Source of the DNA: Dermatemys mawii
Lineage: Eukaryota; Chordata; Testudines; Dermatemydidae
Reading direction: 5' to 3'
Length of the DNA: 64,000 nucleotides
Assembly: GCA_007922305.1 (NCBI GenBank)
Contig: ML677335.1
Coordinates: 35,265,545-35,329,544, forward strand
In this document: one piece after another, positions 48,336-59,960 of the stretch
Numbering within the stretch: the first letter of the stretch is position 1
How the letters are laid out: each line of letters starts with the position of its first letter
Position numbers and translations under genes: made by a program
The notes under the pieces: model-generated
Seen by the model: only the letters and a program-made list of their open reading frames with translations
The model's database searches: none
What the model was told of the DNA's origin: nothing

Positions 48336-51205
48336 TTAGAGGGGTACTGTATACACTTGACCATGTTCACTTTATCATTGTTAGTTATTCCTTTAGCATT
48401 ACGTTTTCTATGTCACCTACCAGCCTCAGGATATTGCCTATATTCTTAAATGATATCTTCTAATTTTATCTTCTGAACCAAAATATCAAGGCTGAACCCC
48501 ATAGTATTTAAGGTAAGTTTGCCTCTGGATTTAATCTTTGTGTTTTGGGCCAAGCTTCTTTCTTTGGTTGTGAACTGATTTTTCTGATTATCCTTTGCTG
48601 ACAAGCTTCATCCTCCCACTTCCCCCTTTGAAAGCTTTCATCGGAGAAATTTCCCAGCATAAGCTTCAAAACCTAACATTACCTCAAGGAGCAGAGTTGA
48701 AGAGAATTGTTATGAACCCTGATGAGAAAATCCCTATGTTGTTTTGAATCAGATTGGGCTACCACTGTATTGACAATTCTTTTAAAGGTCAATGTTATAC
48801 ATTTGTGACGTGATGTGCCAAGATATTTCAGAAGTACCCGCACTACAAGTGCAAAATAGTAATGGCGCTGAGAAACATGGCCATTTTCTTAATGATATAT
48901 CAGCTCAAGGGTTCCTTCTAATCCATAGAGAACAAATATAGCTATTTAATAAATACTACAAAATAATAATTATGCATATTAAACCATACTCTACTATATA
49001 TAAACAATAAGGGCCCAATCCCACCATGAATTCTGTGGGGGCACAAGGCTGATATCAGTATAAGATTGAGACCTAATTGTAATGTTACATACTGGCCAAT
49101 TTCCCATGATATTTCACATGTGAGGCCATAATATAACTTTATATGCATTGAATTAGGGGTGTCAGACAAGTGGAATTTAGCATGGTTGAGACAGACAAAG
49201 GAGACAGACAGGCGCAAATGGACTAGTTTTGCCCTTTAAATCTTATAGAATTTTATATGGGTCAGAGCAGTATGGTTCTGGGGAAATGAAATAGGATTTT
49301 ATAAAAATCATCCTGAAAATGTAGAGAGGTAAAGGGCTAATCCAGCATCCTTGAAAGTTAATGGGGGTTCCTTCCATTGCCTTCAGTGGACACTGGAAGA
49401 GGCAATTAATAATGAATAATATCCTTTGTGTAGGATTTTTGAAGCCATTCTTATCAGGATCATGACCTGGTCATCATCATGATCAGGAAGTGGGTGATCA
49501 TACCTGATGGTCATGGTGACACGATTTTAAATTGAAATGGGTCACCTGACAAGCCATTTTCCCTTTGCTGCACATAGTACCCATTAAAGGACTGCGAGAG
49601 TACCACCTTGCAGGAGAAATTGTCTTCTTTTCACAGTCAAAATATGAGATTTCTTTATCGGATATTATTTTTTAATCACCACATATTTAATTATGTCTGA
49701 GTAACTATAAATGTCTGTAAGAAGTGTAGGATGCAGGTTATTTAATGGAGTAACTGTGATAAATGCCTACTCCTTATGGAGGAGTAAATGCCTACCTCCT
49801 CATGATGTCATCAAAGCTTGTTTCTCTCCTCTACATCAGAGTCTGGTTTCAGCATTAAAAAGCCTAATGCAGCTCTGAAGTCAGCAAGAAGAAATGGAAA
49901 TCTGTATTAGAAGTAGTTGCACTTACAAATTCTACTAGGACAGATTAACTGTTAATGATTTTAGTATATAGGATGTAATTTATCTAAAATAATGTTTGTT
50001 GAATGGTTCTGCAGACATAGATTATTGTTTTGGTCACCTTGAACTCTGGAAGAAGATGGGTTAAATTGTTTCCAAATGCTATTTTATTGTGTTTGTGAAA
50101 AGTTGTGCATTTTTGCATTATCTCTGAAGAGGAAAGGAAAACAGAGAGATAAAGAGATCTGTTAGCTAATTGTGTAGCCAGCAGCCACTGCAATGTTCCC
50201 AACAGACCTGAAATAGACAAGAGATAATAAATCCAGACTAGTATTCTCCATAGAAACAAAGGCATTCAAAGTCTCAAAGTAATCAGTTAAAAATGCAAAG
50301 AAATAAACAAAAATTCCAGCTCTAAAGTCAGTCACCTAAGGAGCAGCAAAACCTATAAATTCAGATTTCACAATAAGATACTCATTTCATGAACACTCAA
50401 GAGAGAAATTCAGCAAGTCTCAAGGGGAAAAACAATAATAAAAAGCCTGAAAGAGGAAAGTTGTGCCAAGAATAGATACAAATATACTTCTGTGTAGTTT
50501 CACACTTCAATATTTTTTGTGGATGTGGGCTTTTTGGGTTTTTTTGTTTTAAAGTAATGAGTGCATTTTGACTTACAGTCCCATCAAAGTCCCCAGTGAT
50601 AACTTTAATGTAAATTAATTTTATCAGACACTCAAAATTGCAGTTGAAGCATCTGATTTAATTTTCTCCCCACATCTCTCTTTTGCCTTCTTCCCACTTC
50701 GTCTTGTTTGTCTTCCCTCACTTTTTCCATTCCCTCTTTTCCTTGTCATTCCCATCTCTATTTATATTGTGCAGATTCACCCTAACCCTGTGCTTTTCCT
50801 TGCTCTTTTTAGCAGTAAGCATCCTGTATGCCAGGAAGCAAAACAGAATTTCCCCCCTCCTTACAAAGTGGAAGTAGATCACTGCTTCCAAGAATATGCT
50901 AACCTAGGACCAATTTTTAAATGTACTGAGCATATACTGACTATCAACTGTGTTATGGATACTAAGCACTTGTGAAAAATCAGGCATTATAGACCTGATC
51001 TACAGTTCATTTAAGTAATCTGAAAGATTTTCTATTGATTTCAGTAGGCATTGGATCACACCTTAGATGTCTAAAGCTGGGAACTCAGAAGTTGTAGTAA
51101 CCTAAAATTTGAGGTCACTTTTGAAAACCTGGCAGGATTGAAATATACTGCATCATAGAAATACATGGGAGTTTTGTCATAGACTTGAATGGGAAAAGGA
51201 TCAGA
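48336..51205. other. Unique sequence without a gene
   Basis: AT-rich. The interval 49455-49525 repeats GATCATGACC- and TGATCA-like words in both directions. A dispersed motif copy lies at about 51034-51060. Pyrimidine-rich tract at 50690-50760. No exons recognised. Confidence 0.5.
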
Positions 51206-51213
51206 ACCATGGA

Positions 51214-51399
51214 CAGGGCCAGCTTCAACTTTTTTGCTGACCCCTCCCCCCCCAGCCAATACATACATACATACATACATACATACATACATAAAAAGCG
51301 GCCAGAGCGCTGCCGCCCCAAGATTGCACGGAATGCTGCCCCTTAAAATTTGCCGACCCAAGCACATGCTTTCTACGCTGGTACCTGGAACTGGCCCTG
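51214..51399. mobile_element. Non-autonomous hAT element, 186 bp, containing (ATAC)n
   Basis: Begins CAGGGCCAGCTTCAAC and ends GGAACTGGCCCTG, inverted at the outer 9 bases and then imperfect. Flanks ACCATGGA (51206-51213) and ACCATAGG (51400-51407) match at 6 of 8. Interior words GCTGCCGCCCCAAG and GCCGACCCAAGCAC are typical of a dispersed turtle repeat. The microsatellite arose inside. Confidence 0.8.
51259..51293. repeat. (ATAC)n microsatellite
   Basis: About 8.75 uninterrupted tetranucleotide copies. The five overlapping open frames here on both strands (the MYVC or TYIH repeats) are artefacts of the tract. Confidence 0.97.
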
Positions 51400-51407
51400 A
51401 CCATAGG

Positions 51408-52113
51408 TGACCAAATCAAAAAGACTATATAAAGCTGAATTATTCCAAATGCAGTTATCAGATGTGCTTAGAGAGGTGTTAATATTCCAGTAACTTTTAG
51501 TACCTCTAACCCTAGGAGTACTTTTTGATTTGTACCATAGTTTTCACAGGAGATTTTATTACGTATCCATGAAACCCCTGCAAAATACAATTCTGTTGAA
51601 GAACTTGCCATTCAAAACTTTTTCCAGGGGTATATTTTTCACATTTTTAACTACCCAAAAACTTCCATCTTGTTTGACATCCAGTGGTACTCTCATTGAT
51701 AGCTTCAGAGAGGCGTAATACAAAATGGGCCATTGAAACTAACTACCCTCTGACACCCTACAGGTTGTCCCTCCACACTAGGAAGCTGAAGTTGAAGAAC
51801 ATTGTGGGGTTTCTTCCCTTGCTATATCTAAACAAGAGCTGAGCAATTGCTCCTACTTAATACTTTGATTATATTCACTGTTTTCTGCTTGGAAATTGCC
51901 CAGGAACAGATTGAGAAATTCTTCAGTGTATTTGTTATTTTAAATTACTTATACTTTCTCCTCCCCCCAAAAAATAGTTTGAGACCTGCTTATCATTTGC
52001 ATGTTGTGAATATTCACATTTCACACTGTGTTGATTAGTTACATGAAACAGCATGTGATTTTTGTCTGATTGGTTTACTTATGTACATAACCAATAGACT
52101 GCAAAATGCAAAT
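51408..52113. other. Unique sequence without a gene
   Basis: Nothing recognised. Confidence 0.4.
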
Positions 52114-52225
52114 GTGCAATTCAATATCTATGCTACGTTAGTTAGTTGTGCATCCAACCCAGGAGCACAAAGAATCTCAAATGATACACATAACTAACCA
52201 ACATAGAGTGAATGTTGAATTGTAT
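52114..52225. repeat. Imperfect inverted repeat, possible MITE
   Basis: The left arm (52114-52154, with GTTAGTTAGTTGTGCATC) is matched in reverse by 52183-52225 (GATACACATAACTAACCAAC...), roughly 70 percent by eye, with a loop of about 28 bases. CAATTCAA and TTGAATTG close the outer side. No TSD found. Confidence 0.45.
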
Positions 52226-55200
52226 ATTGGATTGTAATATTCACAGTTGGCTAATTACACAGAACATATGGTATCACTTCTGTTTCCTGACTGGATATTT
52301 TATCCCTAACCCAGCACAAATTACAGTTTTACAACAGATTATACAATTAGATATTCTCTTTGTGAGATTTTGAGCATTGCACTTAAAATTAGAGTTTCAC
52401 AAGTATTTATGGAAATAAAACTTGGTGCTTGAATGTTCTTGGAAAGCAAATATCAATGGGTCACAAAGGACTTGACTGTCTCTTTCAACTGGGCACTCAT
52501 ATGGGAGCCCTTCAAGGAGGAAGATTGGACATGTAGAAGTAAGCAGGTACTGTGTGCTTGATTTTCCCTACCCGCTTCCAGTAATCAGGGACTGACATAT
52601 AATGAGCTAAGCCAAGAATCCACATCTCCCACCATGTACCAAACTGAGCCAGTGTAGGATGGGGGAGGGTCTAATTACAATTTACAACCCTCCTGAACAA
52701 ATATGGAGCAGAGAGGGAACTGTGTCTCTATGAGTTATGATTCTTTTCCTGTACTCCTTTGAGGGAGGTGTGTCTATGTGCTACCACATACACAGGGTTA
52801 TCAGCGAATCCAAGGGCCAGCCCAACCATGGTTTGGTTTAATCCAAATTTCAATAAATAGCCCTAAAAATCTGTCCCACTAGTCACTAAAAAAAAAAAAA
52901 GAAGAACCTAACTTCTTTACTTCACCATGGCTTCGCAGTAAAATGCTTCTTGCACTCTGGCTTCTCATGCTACATGTCGTGTCCCTTCTGACTCTGCTGA
53001 TCACATCCCACTACATTACACTTTTTAAACAGAAGAGCATGGTTTTTCAAATTTGTGGAAACATGAGCAATCTGAGGTCAACTGTTGTCATTTACATTTT
53101 AACCAGAAGGCAGAAAGACATGAAAATGGTTTTCAGCAGTGGCACATCTCCAGAAAATATCCATAATTTTCTCTCACTTCTTTCTTCATTGCAAAGTGAG
53201 TTATAATTTGAGACTTCAGATTTAATAATCATTCCCTTTGGTTTGTATTGTACTCTGCCAGTAGCATAAGAGCCTGACAACTTACTTGCTCTTTTCAGAG
53301 GATCTGCATATTGCATTGCAGTAGCAGTAGGGAATTTCACAGAAGCACCCAAGTTCTCTTTGATAGTCAATATGATGCTGTATTTGTGATATGCCACAAA
53401 AATCATTTAGTGTTCTCCAGCTGAGTCAATGCTCATTTTCTACCCATTAATTGCAAAGTGCACCTATAAGTTGTTATGCATCCAAATTTGCTCACACTGC
53501 TCTTTTCCACAATTATTTGCAGTGCCATTTCTAAATGTAAAATTCTGCCTATATATGTAACTAAATACAGGGTTTGTCTTTCGTAGTCTGAAAAGAAGTC
53601 AGTTTAGAGCATGTCTTATTTAAAAAAAAACACACTGACACAATGAAATTGACATGCAAGAGAAAATATTAACTATTCTTTCTTGGTAACGAATGTGTTA
53701 AGAATTATGTGGTTTTTGTCTCCCCCTTTTTTCTTCAGTTTCATTACACTGAGGACATTTTCAGTACAATGGAGTCAGTGGCAATTTACAATGATAATAT
53801 TTATATTTTTGACATTTTGGGAGGCATTGGGTCATTTCATTTAAAGATAATGGTTTAGAACATTAAAAGCAATGTAGAATGTTAAACAAAAAAAAAAATC
53901 CATTGCTGTCTTCCAGACAAAATTTAAACAAACAAGATGATAATTGTCTGTTGTGCTACTCAGGTGCAAAATCCTGTAACATCTAAATCTGGGAAAACTA
54001 CCTATTTGAATCATATTTTGAAATTAGCAGTGTCATAATAAAATAATAGGGCACTTCAAGACACTATAGCAATTAGTTTGGTATAAAAACAGAAAGAAGG
54101 TGAATTCTGTTCCCAGTTCTGCTTAAGTAAAGACTTCAATGACATCTACAGATCTAGAGATTAGAATGGGACTCAGAGATGCAATGAGAGAGATGCTGTT
54201 ATTGTGTGGATTTCATCTAATCATGAGGGGTGGGAGGGAAAGTATCTCACCAAGAATGGTTCAAAAATCTTTTCTGATGCTATAGGCAGATTTTGAGGGA
54301 TGCCTGACACAAGAGAGGCAATAATTGGCATTTGCCAAGGCCTTCCCCAACTCCTTTCCTGATTCTAGGTATTAGAGCTACACTGACTATGAGGGAAAAG
54401 TGCATGCTATTTATTCCAAATTTGAAATGAAACTGCTACAAGCAGAATGACTTATTCATTAACTCCCCCCTCCCCATCTTCAAGCCATATACTAAAGTAT
54501 GTTTCATAGTGGCTTAGACAAGTAAGGCCTAGGAGAGGGCTGTTGGCAGCTCTGCAGTATTGTGGGACTATCCTGTGTAACTGCATTTCCCCATCACTCC
54601 TTTTCAGTGCAATTATCTGCCATCTGCTCCTCTCAAGAAGAAGGCAAGTAGTGAAAAAAAAAATCCATATCCTACTGAAGCTACAGGAGAATGTTTACAT
54701 AGACAGAATGTAATTACTCCTACAGGAGTTTAGCCAGAGCACAGGAGTTATAACTTTTTCACAGTAGGACCCGTTCTCCCCCGCAAGAGGTCAAGATTTT
54801 GTTAGCAGTTGGAGCAGTATCCCCCAATAGTAAGATGAATATTCACTAGGTTTTATTTAGTGGTGTCTCATCAAGAAATCGTATAACTTTCAACCAATCT
54901 CTAGCACACAAGGTAGGCATGCTCATAATTCAATGATCTTTTAGTACACTGAGGATTTGTTCTACTTTATAAAATTGCTACAGTATAAAATTGGCTTAAG
55001 TTACATTAAGGTCTGTGGCTAAGTCTACACACATGTACACAGAGGTAGTGGGAGGATGACATGTGGAGCATTACATTTTGAAAAAGTAGCTATACATAGG
55101 CATGGATAGACCAATGGTGCCTGTATTGTCAGTAGTTCCTCACTGCCTCAAAGAGGTGAGTCAAGATAGGGCCAGTATGGGGCAGACTGAAGCTGTGATG

Positions 55201-55384
55201 TGCACTCACAGGAGTATTCTAGTTTATTTAACCAGAAAGCATCTGGGCTATTATTGGGACAGAGCATCTCTGCAGTGTTACAGATTATGTCTGTTTGTAT
55301 TGAAAGCAAATTAATATTTTAATGTCTGTACACACTGACTTTTGAGCCAAGCCTAAAGAATATAGTAAGAGTTTATTATATTAA
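52226..55384. other. Unique sequence without a gene
   Basis: Opposite-strand open frames overlap at 52943-53206 and 53092-53406 without family motifs. A-rich runs at 52889-52901 and 53888-53898. No gene recognised. Confidence 0.5.
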
Positions 55385-55645
55385 TGACAGAACAAGGACT
55401 AATGGTCTGAAGTTGTAGTGGAAGAGGTTTAGGTTGGATATTAGGAACACTTTCACTAGGAGGGTGGTGAAGCACTGGAATGGGTTACCTAGGTAGGTGG
55501 TGGAATCTCCTTCCTTAGAGGTTTTTAAGGTCAGGCTTGAAAAGTCCTGGCTGGGATGATTTAGTTGGGGTATTGGTCTTACTTTGAGCGGGACTAGAAG
55601 ACCTCCTAAGGTTCCTTCCAATCCTGATATTCTATGATAATAAAT
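55385..55645 (+). mobile_element. CR1 LINE 3' fragment
   Basis: Runs from GACAGAACAAGGACTAATGG through GAGGGTGGTGAAGCACTGG to TGGCTGGGATGATTTAGTTG, and ends TTCCTTCCAATCCTGATATTC plus TATGATAA. Same subfamily as 21159-22370, with the 3' end complete. Confidence 0.9.
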
Positions 55646-56479
55646 GCACTGATTTCTAAGAAGACATTTTAGTATTTTTATGTATTATGGGGATTTTTTT
55701 TCAATCTTAGCAGTGGTATTATTTTTATATAGCAAAGTCAGAGGACTATAGTGATTGTTTTGTTTATTAAAAAGTTGAAAATTTGTTTTCATTTGGAAGA
55801 GAAATTATGATAGTAAATGATGCTTCACCTACTTAATGACTTAAGTAGGTCCAATCCTGAAACCTTACTTGTGCTATTTCAATGGGACTATTCATGTGAA
55901 TTTGAAAAACTCATACGTAAGAGTTCCAGGACCAGGTCCTAAGTTATGGTGTGTTAATTTAGAGTGCTCAGTGTTAATCTCTCTCAGCCAAAGAGAATTT
56001 TCTGTTTTACTCAGTTCTGATTTAGAACATGTTTACCAAAGTGTGCACATTCACTTTATTTTAATTAGCATATAAATCACACCCATAGGGTATATACACC
56101 ATGAAATTGTTCACACACTTCTTGCTGTTTTATCTTTTTCTTTCTTGTGTGTCCCACCGGCCAATGGCTAAACAGGCTTGTAGTGCAACTGTAAATCTCA
56201 TTGAACTGTTAACTTTGAATATACATTTCATACAACTCAGCCAACGTGACAGCTCTCTGCTGTCTAAACAGCATTTAAAATATTTGATTTCAGAAAATGG
56301 ATTAACTCAGGAATGTAATAGGTGATCATCCAGAAATGGCATGTTCAGCTTCTAACCCTAACGTCTTTAAATCCTCCTTGAGCCAAAACAGAATTTTAAA
56401 CAGAGGCAAATGATCCATGGGATAGCAAACTGGACTGGGCATGGAGAACCTGTTGATCACTACCCATAGAGCCTGACAA
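55646..56479. other. Unique sequence; one small ORF with a hydrophobic start
   Basis: At 56101-56325 a 74-residue frame starts MKLFTHFLLFYLFLSCVSH, signal-peptide-like, with an ACC-ATG context. No homology is recognised and only two or three cysteines follow. Probably chance. A dispersed motif copy lies near 55850-55900. Confidence 0.35.
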
Positions 56480-56905
56480 TCTAGCCATCTTTCTATACCC
56501 CTTATAGTTCATTCATCTAATTCACACTTTTTTTTAAACTTGATGGCAAGAATTCTGTGGATGATGGTATCAAAAGCTTTCGATAAAGTCAAGATATTTC
56601 ACATCCACCGCTTTCCCCATATCCACAGAGCCAGTTATCTCATTATAAAAGGCAATCAGGTTCGCCAGGCATGACTTACCCTTGGTGAATCCATACTGAC
56701 TGTTCTTGATCACCTTCCTCTACCAGTACTTCAAAATGGATTCCTTGATGACTTCCTCCATGATTTTGTCAGGGACTGAAGTGAGGCTGACTGGTCTGCA
56801 GTTCCCCCAGATTCTCTACTTCCCCCCTTTTTAAAATATGGGCACTATATTTGACTTTTTCCAAATGCCCAAGACCTCCCCCGTTCACCACGAATTTTCA
56901 ACAAT
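56480..56905 (-). mobile_element. CR1 LINE fragment (reverse transcriptase domain)
   Basis: On the minus strand, 56703-56560 encodes NSQYGFTKGKSCLANLIAF, NEITGSVDMGKAVDV and YLDF, the CR1 region with the first catalytic Asp; a frameshift follows inside the SKAFD box. Upstream (56905-56703) lies the preceding region: DKIMEEVIKESIL and the reverse of CTGACTGGTCTGCAGTTC. No 3' tail is attached; it is truncated at both ends. Confidence 0.78.
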
Positions 56906-57144
56906 AATGTCTTCCAATCTTATTTCCTGGGATGAGATTTTTTTTAAAGGAATCAGAAATTCTCATATCTTCACCAACTCCATGGGCTGGGACTTTAATA
57001 AAACTACCAGATATCATGGTGATAAAATTATGAGAGGTATCAGCATTGCCACAGTGTTATCTAATACTGCCTTGAGAATACAGTGCCTCGAGAATACAGT
57101 GCTTAAAATGCCAAAGGCTCCAGACAGTTTACCATTCTCTAGGG

Positions 57145-57452
57145 CAGGAGTCTCCAAACTTTATGGGACGAGGACCATATTAGATTTCTGAAGGGGCTTC
57201 ACGGGCCAACGCAACTGTGAAAAAGTTCAATATATGCAAATATATGCAAAATCCCCTCCTTTATTCCTCCAGCTGCTGCCGTGGGGGCACTCACCCCTCT
57301 GCACATGGGGCCACCAGCAGCAGCTTGCGGGGTTTGGGGGGCAGCAGCGGCTTCTCTACGTACCTACTCGGTGTGCCTGCTCAGCTGGAGGGCCAGACAA
57401 ATTGAAGCCGCGGGCCAGATCCGGCCCCCGGGCCATAGTTTGGAGACCGCTG
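57145..57452. mobile_element. Complete non-autonomous hAT element, 308 bp
   Basis: Starts CAGGAGTCTCCAAACTTTATGG and ends CCATAGTTTGGAGACCGCTG, inverted repeats of about 20 bp. It is flanked by the exact 8-bp duplication CTCTAGGG (57137-57144 and 57453-57460). The GC-rich interior produces several overlapping open frames (57217-57563, both strands), none real. Confidence 0.92.
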
Positions 57453-57460
57453 CTCTAGGG

Positions 57461-59544
57461 CAACAAACATTGCTACCAGAGATGGAGATGAAAGAAGGGT
57501 AGCAAGTGAGAAAATTTTAGCAAAAGAACCTAGTAGAGTCACAGTCAATCCTACTTCTCTCATTTCACTGGACTCACACAGCTTTTACAAACCAGTTCTG
57601 AGTATTGACAACAGTGAAATATTCTGTCTACTGTTGGCTGCTGGTGCCTGATGTTTAAAAAGAAACTAGTTTCCCACCATTGAAAAAGCAGTGAAGTGGC
57701 TGACTGCTTCATCCTCTCTCTGTCTCAGCCACTTTTCTCTGTTCTGTACTTCTTTCTCATTGCAAAGTAGTGGCAACGCAGTGGTAAGATTAAAGTAAGG
57801 GCCTGACTCTCTGCCACCTTCTATAGTCTTTTACATCTGTATAAAGTGACCTAGTAGCACTTTTCACTCCCTTTGCACCTGTCTGAGGACTGTGTAAGGG
57901 CATGGGGGGGAAAATCAAGCCCATTATTTCTAACATGATTTTTGTTTTGTTTCTCTAGAGATGCACTCCTGGCTGTAACATTTTAAAATCTAATCTCAGA
58001 AATCAGGAGGGTTCATTTCCAGGGATTTGTATTTGTTTTAGAGAGAAGACCCAGCTCGAAGTCTGAGTCTGATTTTAGAGTTCTCTGAACTTTAGAGCAT
58101 CAAGACCAAGGTGGAGGGGTTATGCAGTTATTCCTTCCCACTATTAATGCATTAGTATTACGTAGCCATTGGAAGCATGAAAGTAGTAAGAATACATGCT
58201 CAATACATTTAGCAGAATACATGCTGCCTTCCAGTAACATTGAGCATGAAAAACATTTTCATCTGAGTTTTTCTGGCATGCTGTCAGGAGTCATAATAAG
58301 AGAGTCATGTTCATTTTCATTTTTCTCCTATGCAAATTAAATACTTTACACAATTGTTCCATCTATTCCATTTTGTCAAAGGGCAGAGGACAGATCTAGC
58401 TTCCTTGTTTTCACATTTCCCGGTGCAATTTCTTTTCTTGCACATTGAATAAATGTGAGCAACATCTGCTTTCCAGGTTATGGAGTTTTACCCACCAGTC
58501 ACCAAAAGGTGAGTCTCAAAAGATATGTAAATCAAAGCCTTCACTTTACATATCTCAGTGAATTACATAAAAGAAAGGTCTGACAAAAATTTAAATACTC
58601 TATAAAATTCAGCATTAGTTTAGGTAACGAATCAAGGAGAGAATTTACAGGTCTCACACTCCAGAGGACAGATACTAGAATTACACAGAGCCTGGATGAA
58701 AATTCTAATGTTCTGAGCCCAATGAGCGACAATGAAATAAAATATTCAGCTGTATTTCCAAGCATGTCAGAGTTCATGATAGGCAGGATTTGTTCAGTAC
58801 AACATGAGTGGAAAATACCTCTCTCTTTCTTCTAGCCATGGTATCAGCAACTGCTTGCTATATGACCATCACTTCTGCCACACGCATGGAAAATTCAGCT
58901 TTTTTCAGGGATCACCTCCATGCATGCACAAAGGATGATAACAATTAAAAGATGACAAAATGGGAAACCTATTACATTTGTTGTTATTCACAGGGTGGTA
59001 TTCTCAGGCACCAGATGAAGAGGGCCTGAATGTACTACTCTGACCATTAAATAGTACCTTTGGCAATAATTTCAGCAAAGCACTAAAGAATATACTTAAT
59101 TTATGCAATCCCAGATTATCTCAAGTAGTATTTGGCTCTCAAGCAGGAACCACATGGGGGAAACAAAAAATGTTTGGCTACATAGGGGCTTCCGAGTTAT
59201 ACTGGCTTTCTTTTCCTTCTTCTAGATCACTGCATGCACCCTCTGTCTATATAGAGTCAAATTCTGCAAGTCTTACTCACACTTTGTAATATCTTATGAC
59301 ATAAAAAGTATCTCATTGAAAAAAACATCCTCAGCTAGATAATTGACTTCAATGAGCCAAATCAAATTGCTAAGGGTCTGCCTCAAGAGGCTATTAATGG
59401 AGTAACCTACTTGAGTAAGGCTCCAAAGCCAAGCCCACAGTAATTCTGCATTCTAGACATGGGTATGGCCTTCAGAGTATTAAGTCAGAATATTCAACTA
59501 TTCCATGTCAGCCTGGCTCCATTGTGCAAATGGTTATTTTGAAA
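57461..59544. other. Unique sequence without a gene
   Basis: The interval 57800-57925 (GGGCCTGACTCTCTGCCACC, TTTACATCTGTATAAAGTG) resembles the dispersed short palindromic repeat. A motif copy (AATTGACTTCAATGAGCC) is at 59340. No gene. Confidence 0.5.
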
Positions 59545-59546
59545 TA

Positions 59547-59797
59547 CAGTAGACTCCCGATTATCCAGGATCGGGTTAACCAAGTTGTGGGTTAACCAGG
59601 ATGTCAAAAAAAAAATATGCGTAACTCGCAGGGCCAGCTCTGGCTTTGTTGCCGCCCCAAGCACAAAAAAGAACCCCACCAGGACAGCCAGTGAACCAAC
59701 TCCCCTCTTCATATTTCCTATGGATGGTGATTATCTGGGATTTTATTAAATAGGATTAATTTTTTCCCTATCATCCTGGATAATCGAGAGTCTACTG
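59547..59797. mobile_element. pogo/Tigger-like non-autonomous DNA transposon
   Basis: The 25-base termini 59547-59571 (CAGTAGACTCCCGATTATCC...) and 59773-59797 are inverted copies with one mismatch, flanked by TA on both sides (59545-59546 and 59798-59799), the Tc1/mariner/pogo target. CAGT-ACTC--GATTATCC resembles Tigger ends. No transposase. An internal piece (59630-59665, CAGGGCCAGCTCTGGC and GCCGCCCCAAGCAC) matches the family at 51214-51399, hinting at a nested fragment. Confidence 0.83.
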
Positions 59798-59849
59798 TAG
59801 TTGTGTCATGATCCAGAGTAGATTACAGTAAAACAAAAACACAAACAAC

Positions 59850-59960
59850 TAGGGTGACCAGATATTGCCATGTCTGAGGCTTTGTCTTATACATGCAACT
59901 ATACCACCCTTCCCTGAAAAAAGGGTCCTGATTTTTCACACTTGCTATCTGGTCAAACTA
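59850..59960. mobile_element. Short non-autonomous transposon, TAGGGTGACCAG family, copy 3
   Basis: Opposite orientation to copies 1 and 2. Left end TAGGGTGACCAGATA; right end TATCTGGTCAAACTA, a degraded TCACCCTA. Interior GTCTTATACATGC and GATTTTTCACACTTGC match the family. Confidence 0.75.

Noticed and set aside
51071..51419. Five overlapping frames with tetrapeptide-like repeats
   Set aside because: Produced by the (ATAC)n microsatellite inside a hAT element.
53092..53406. 104-residue minus frame overlapping an 87-residue plus frame
   Set aside because: Opposite-strand overlap with no conserved pattern; treated as chance.
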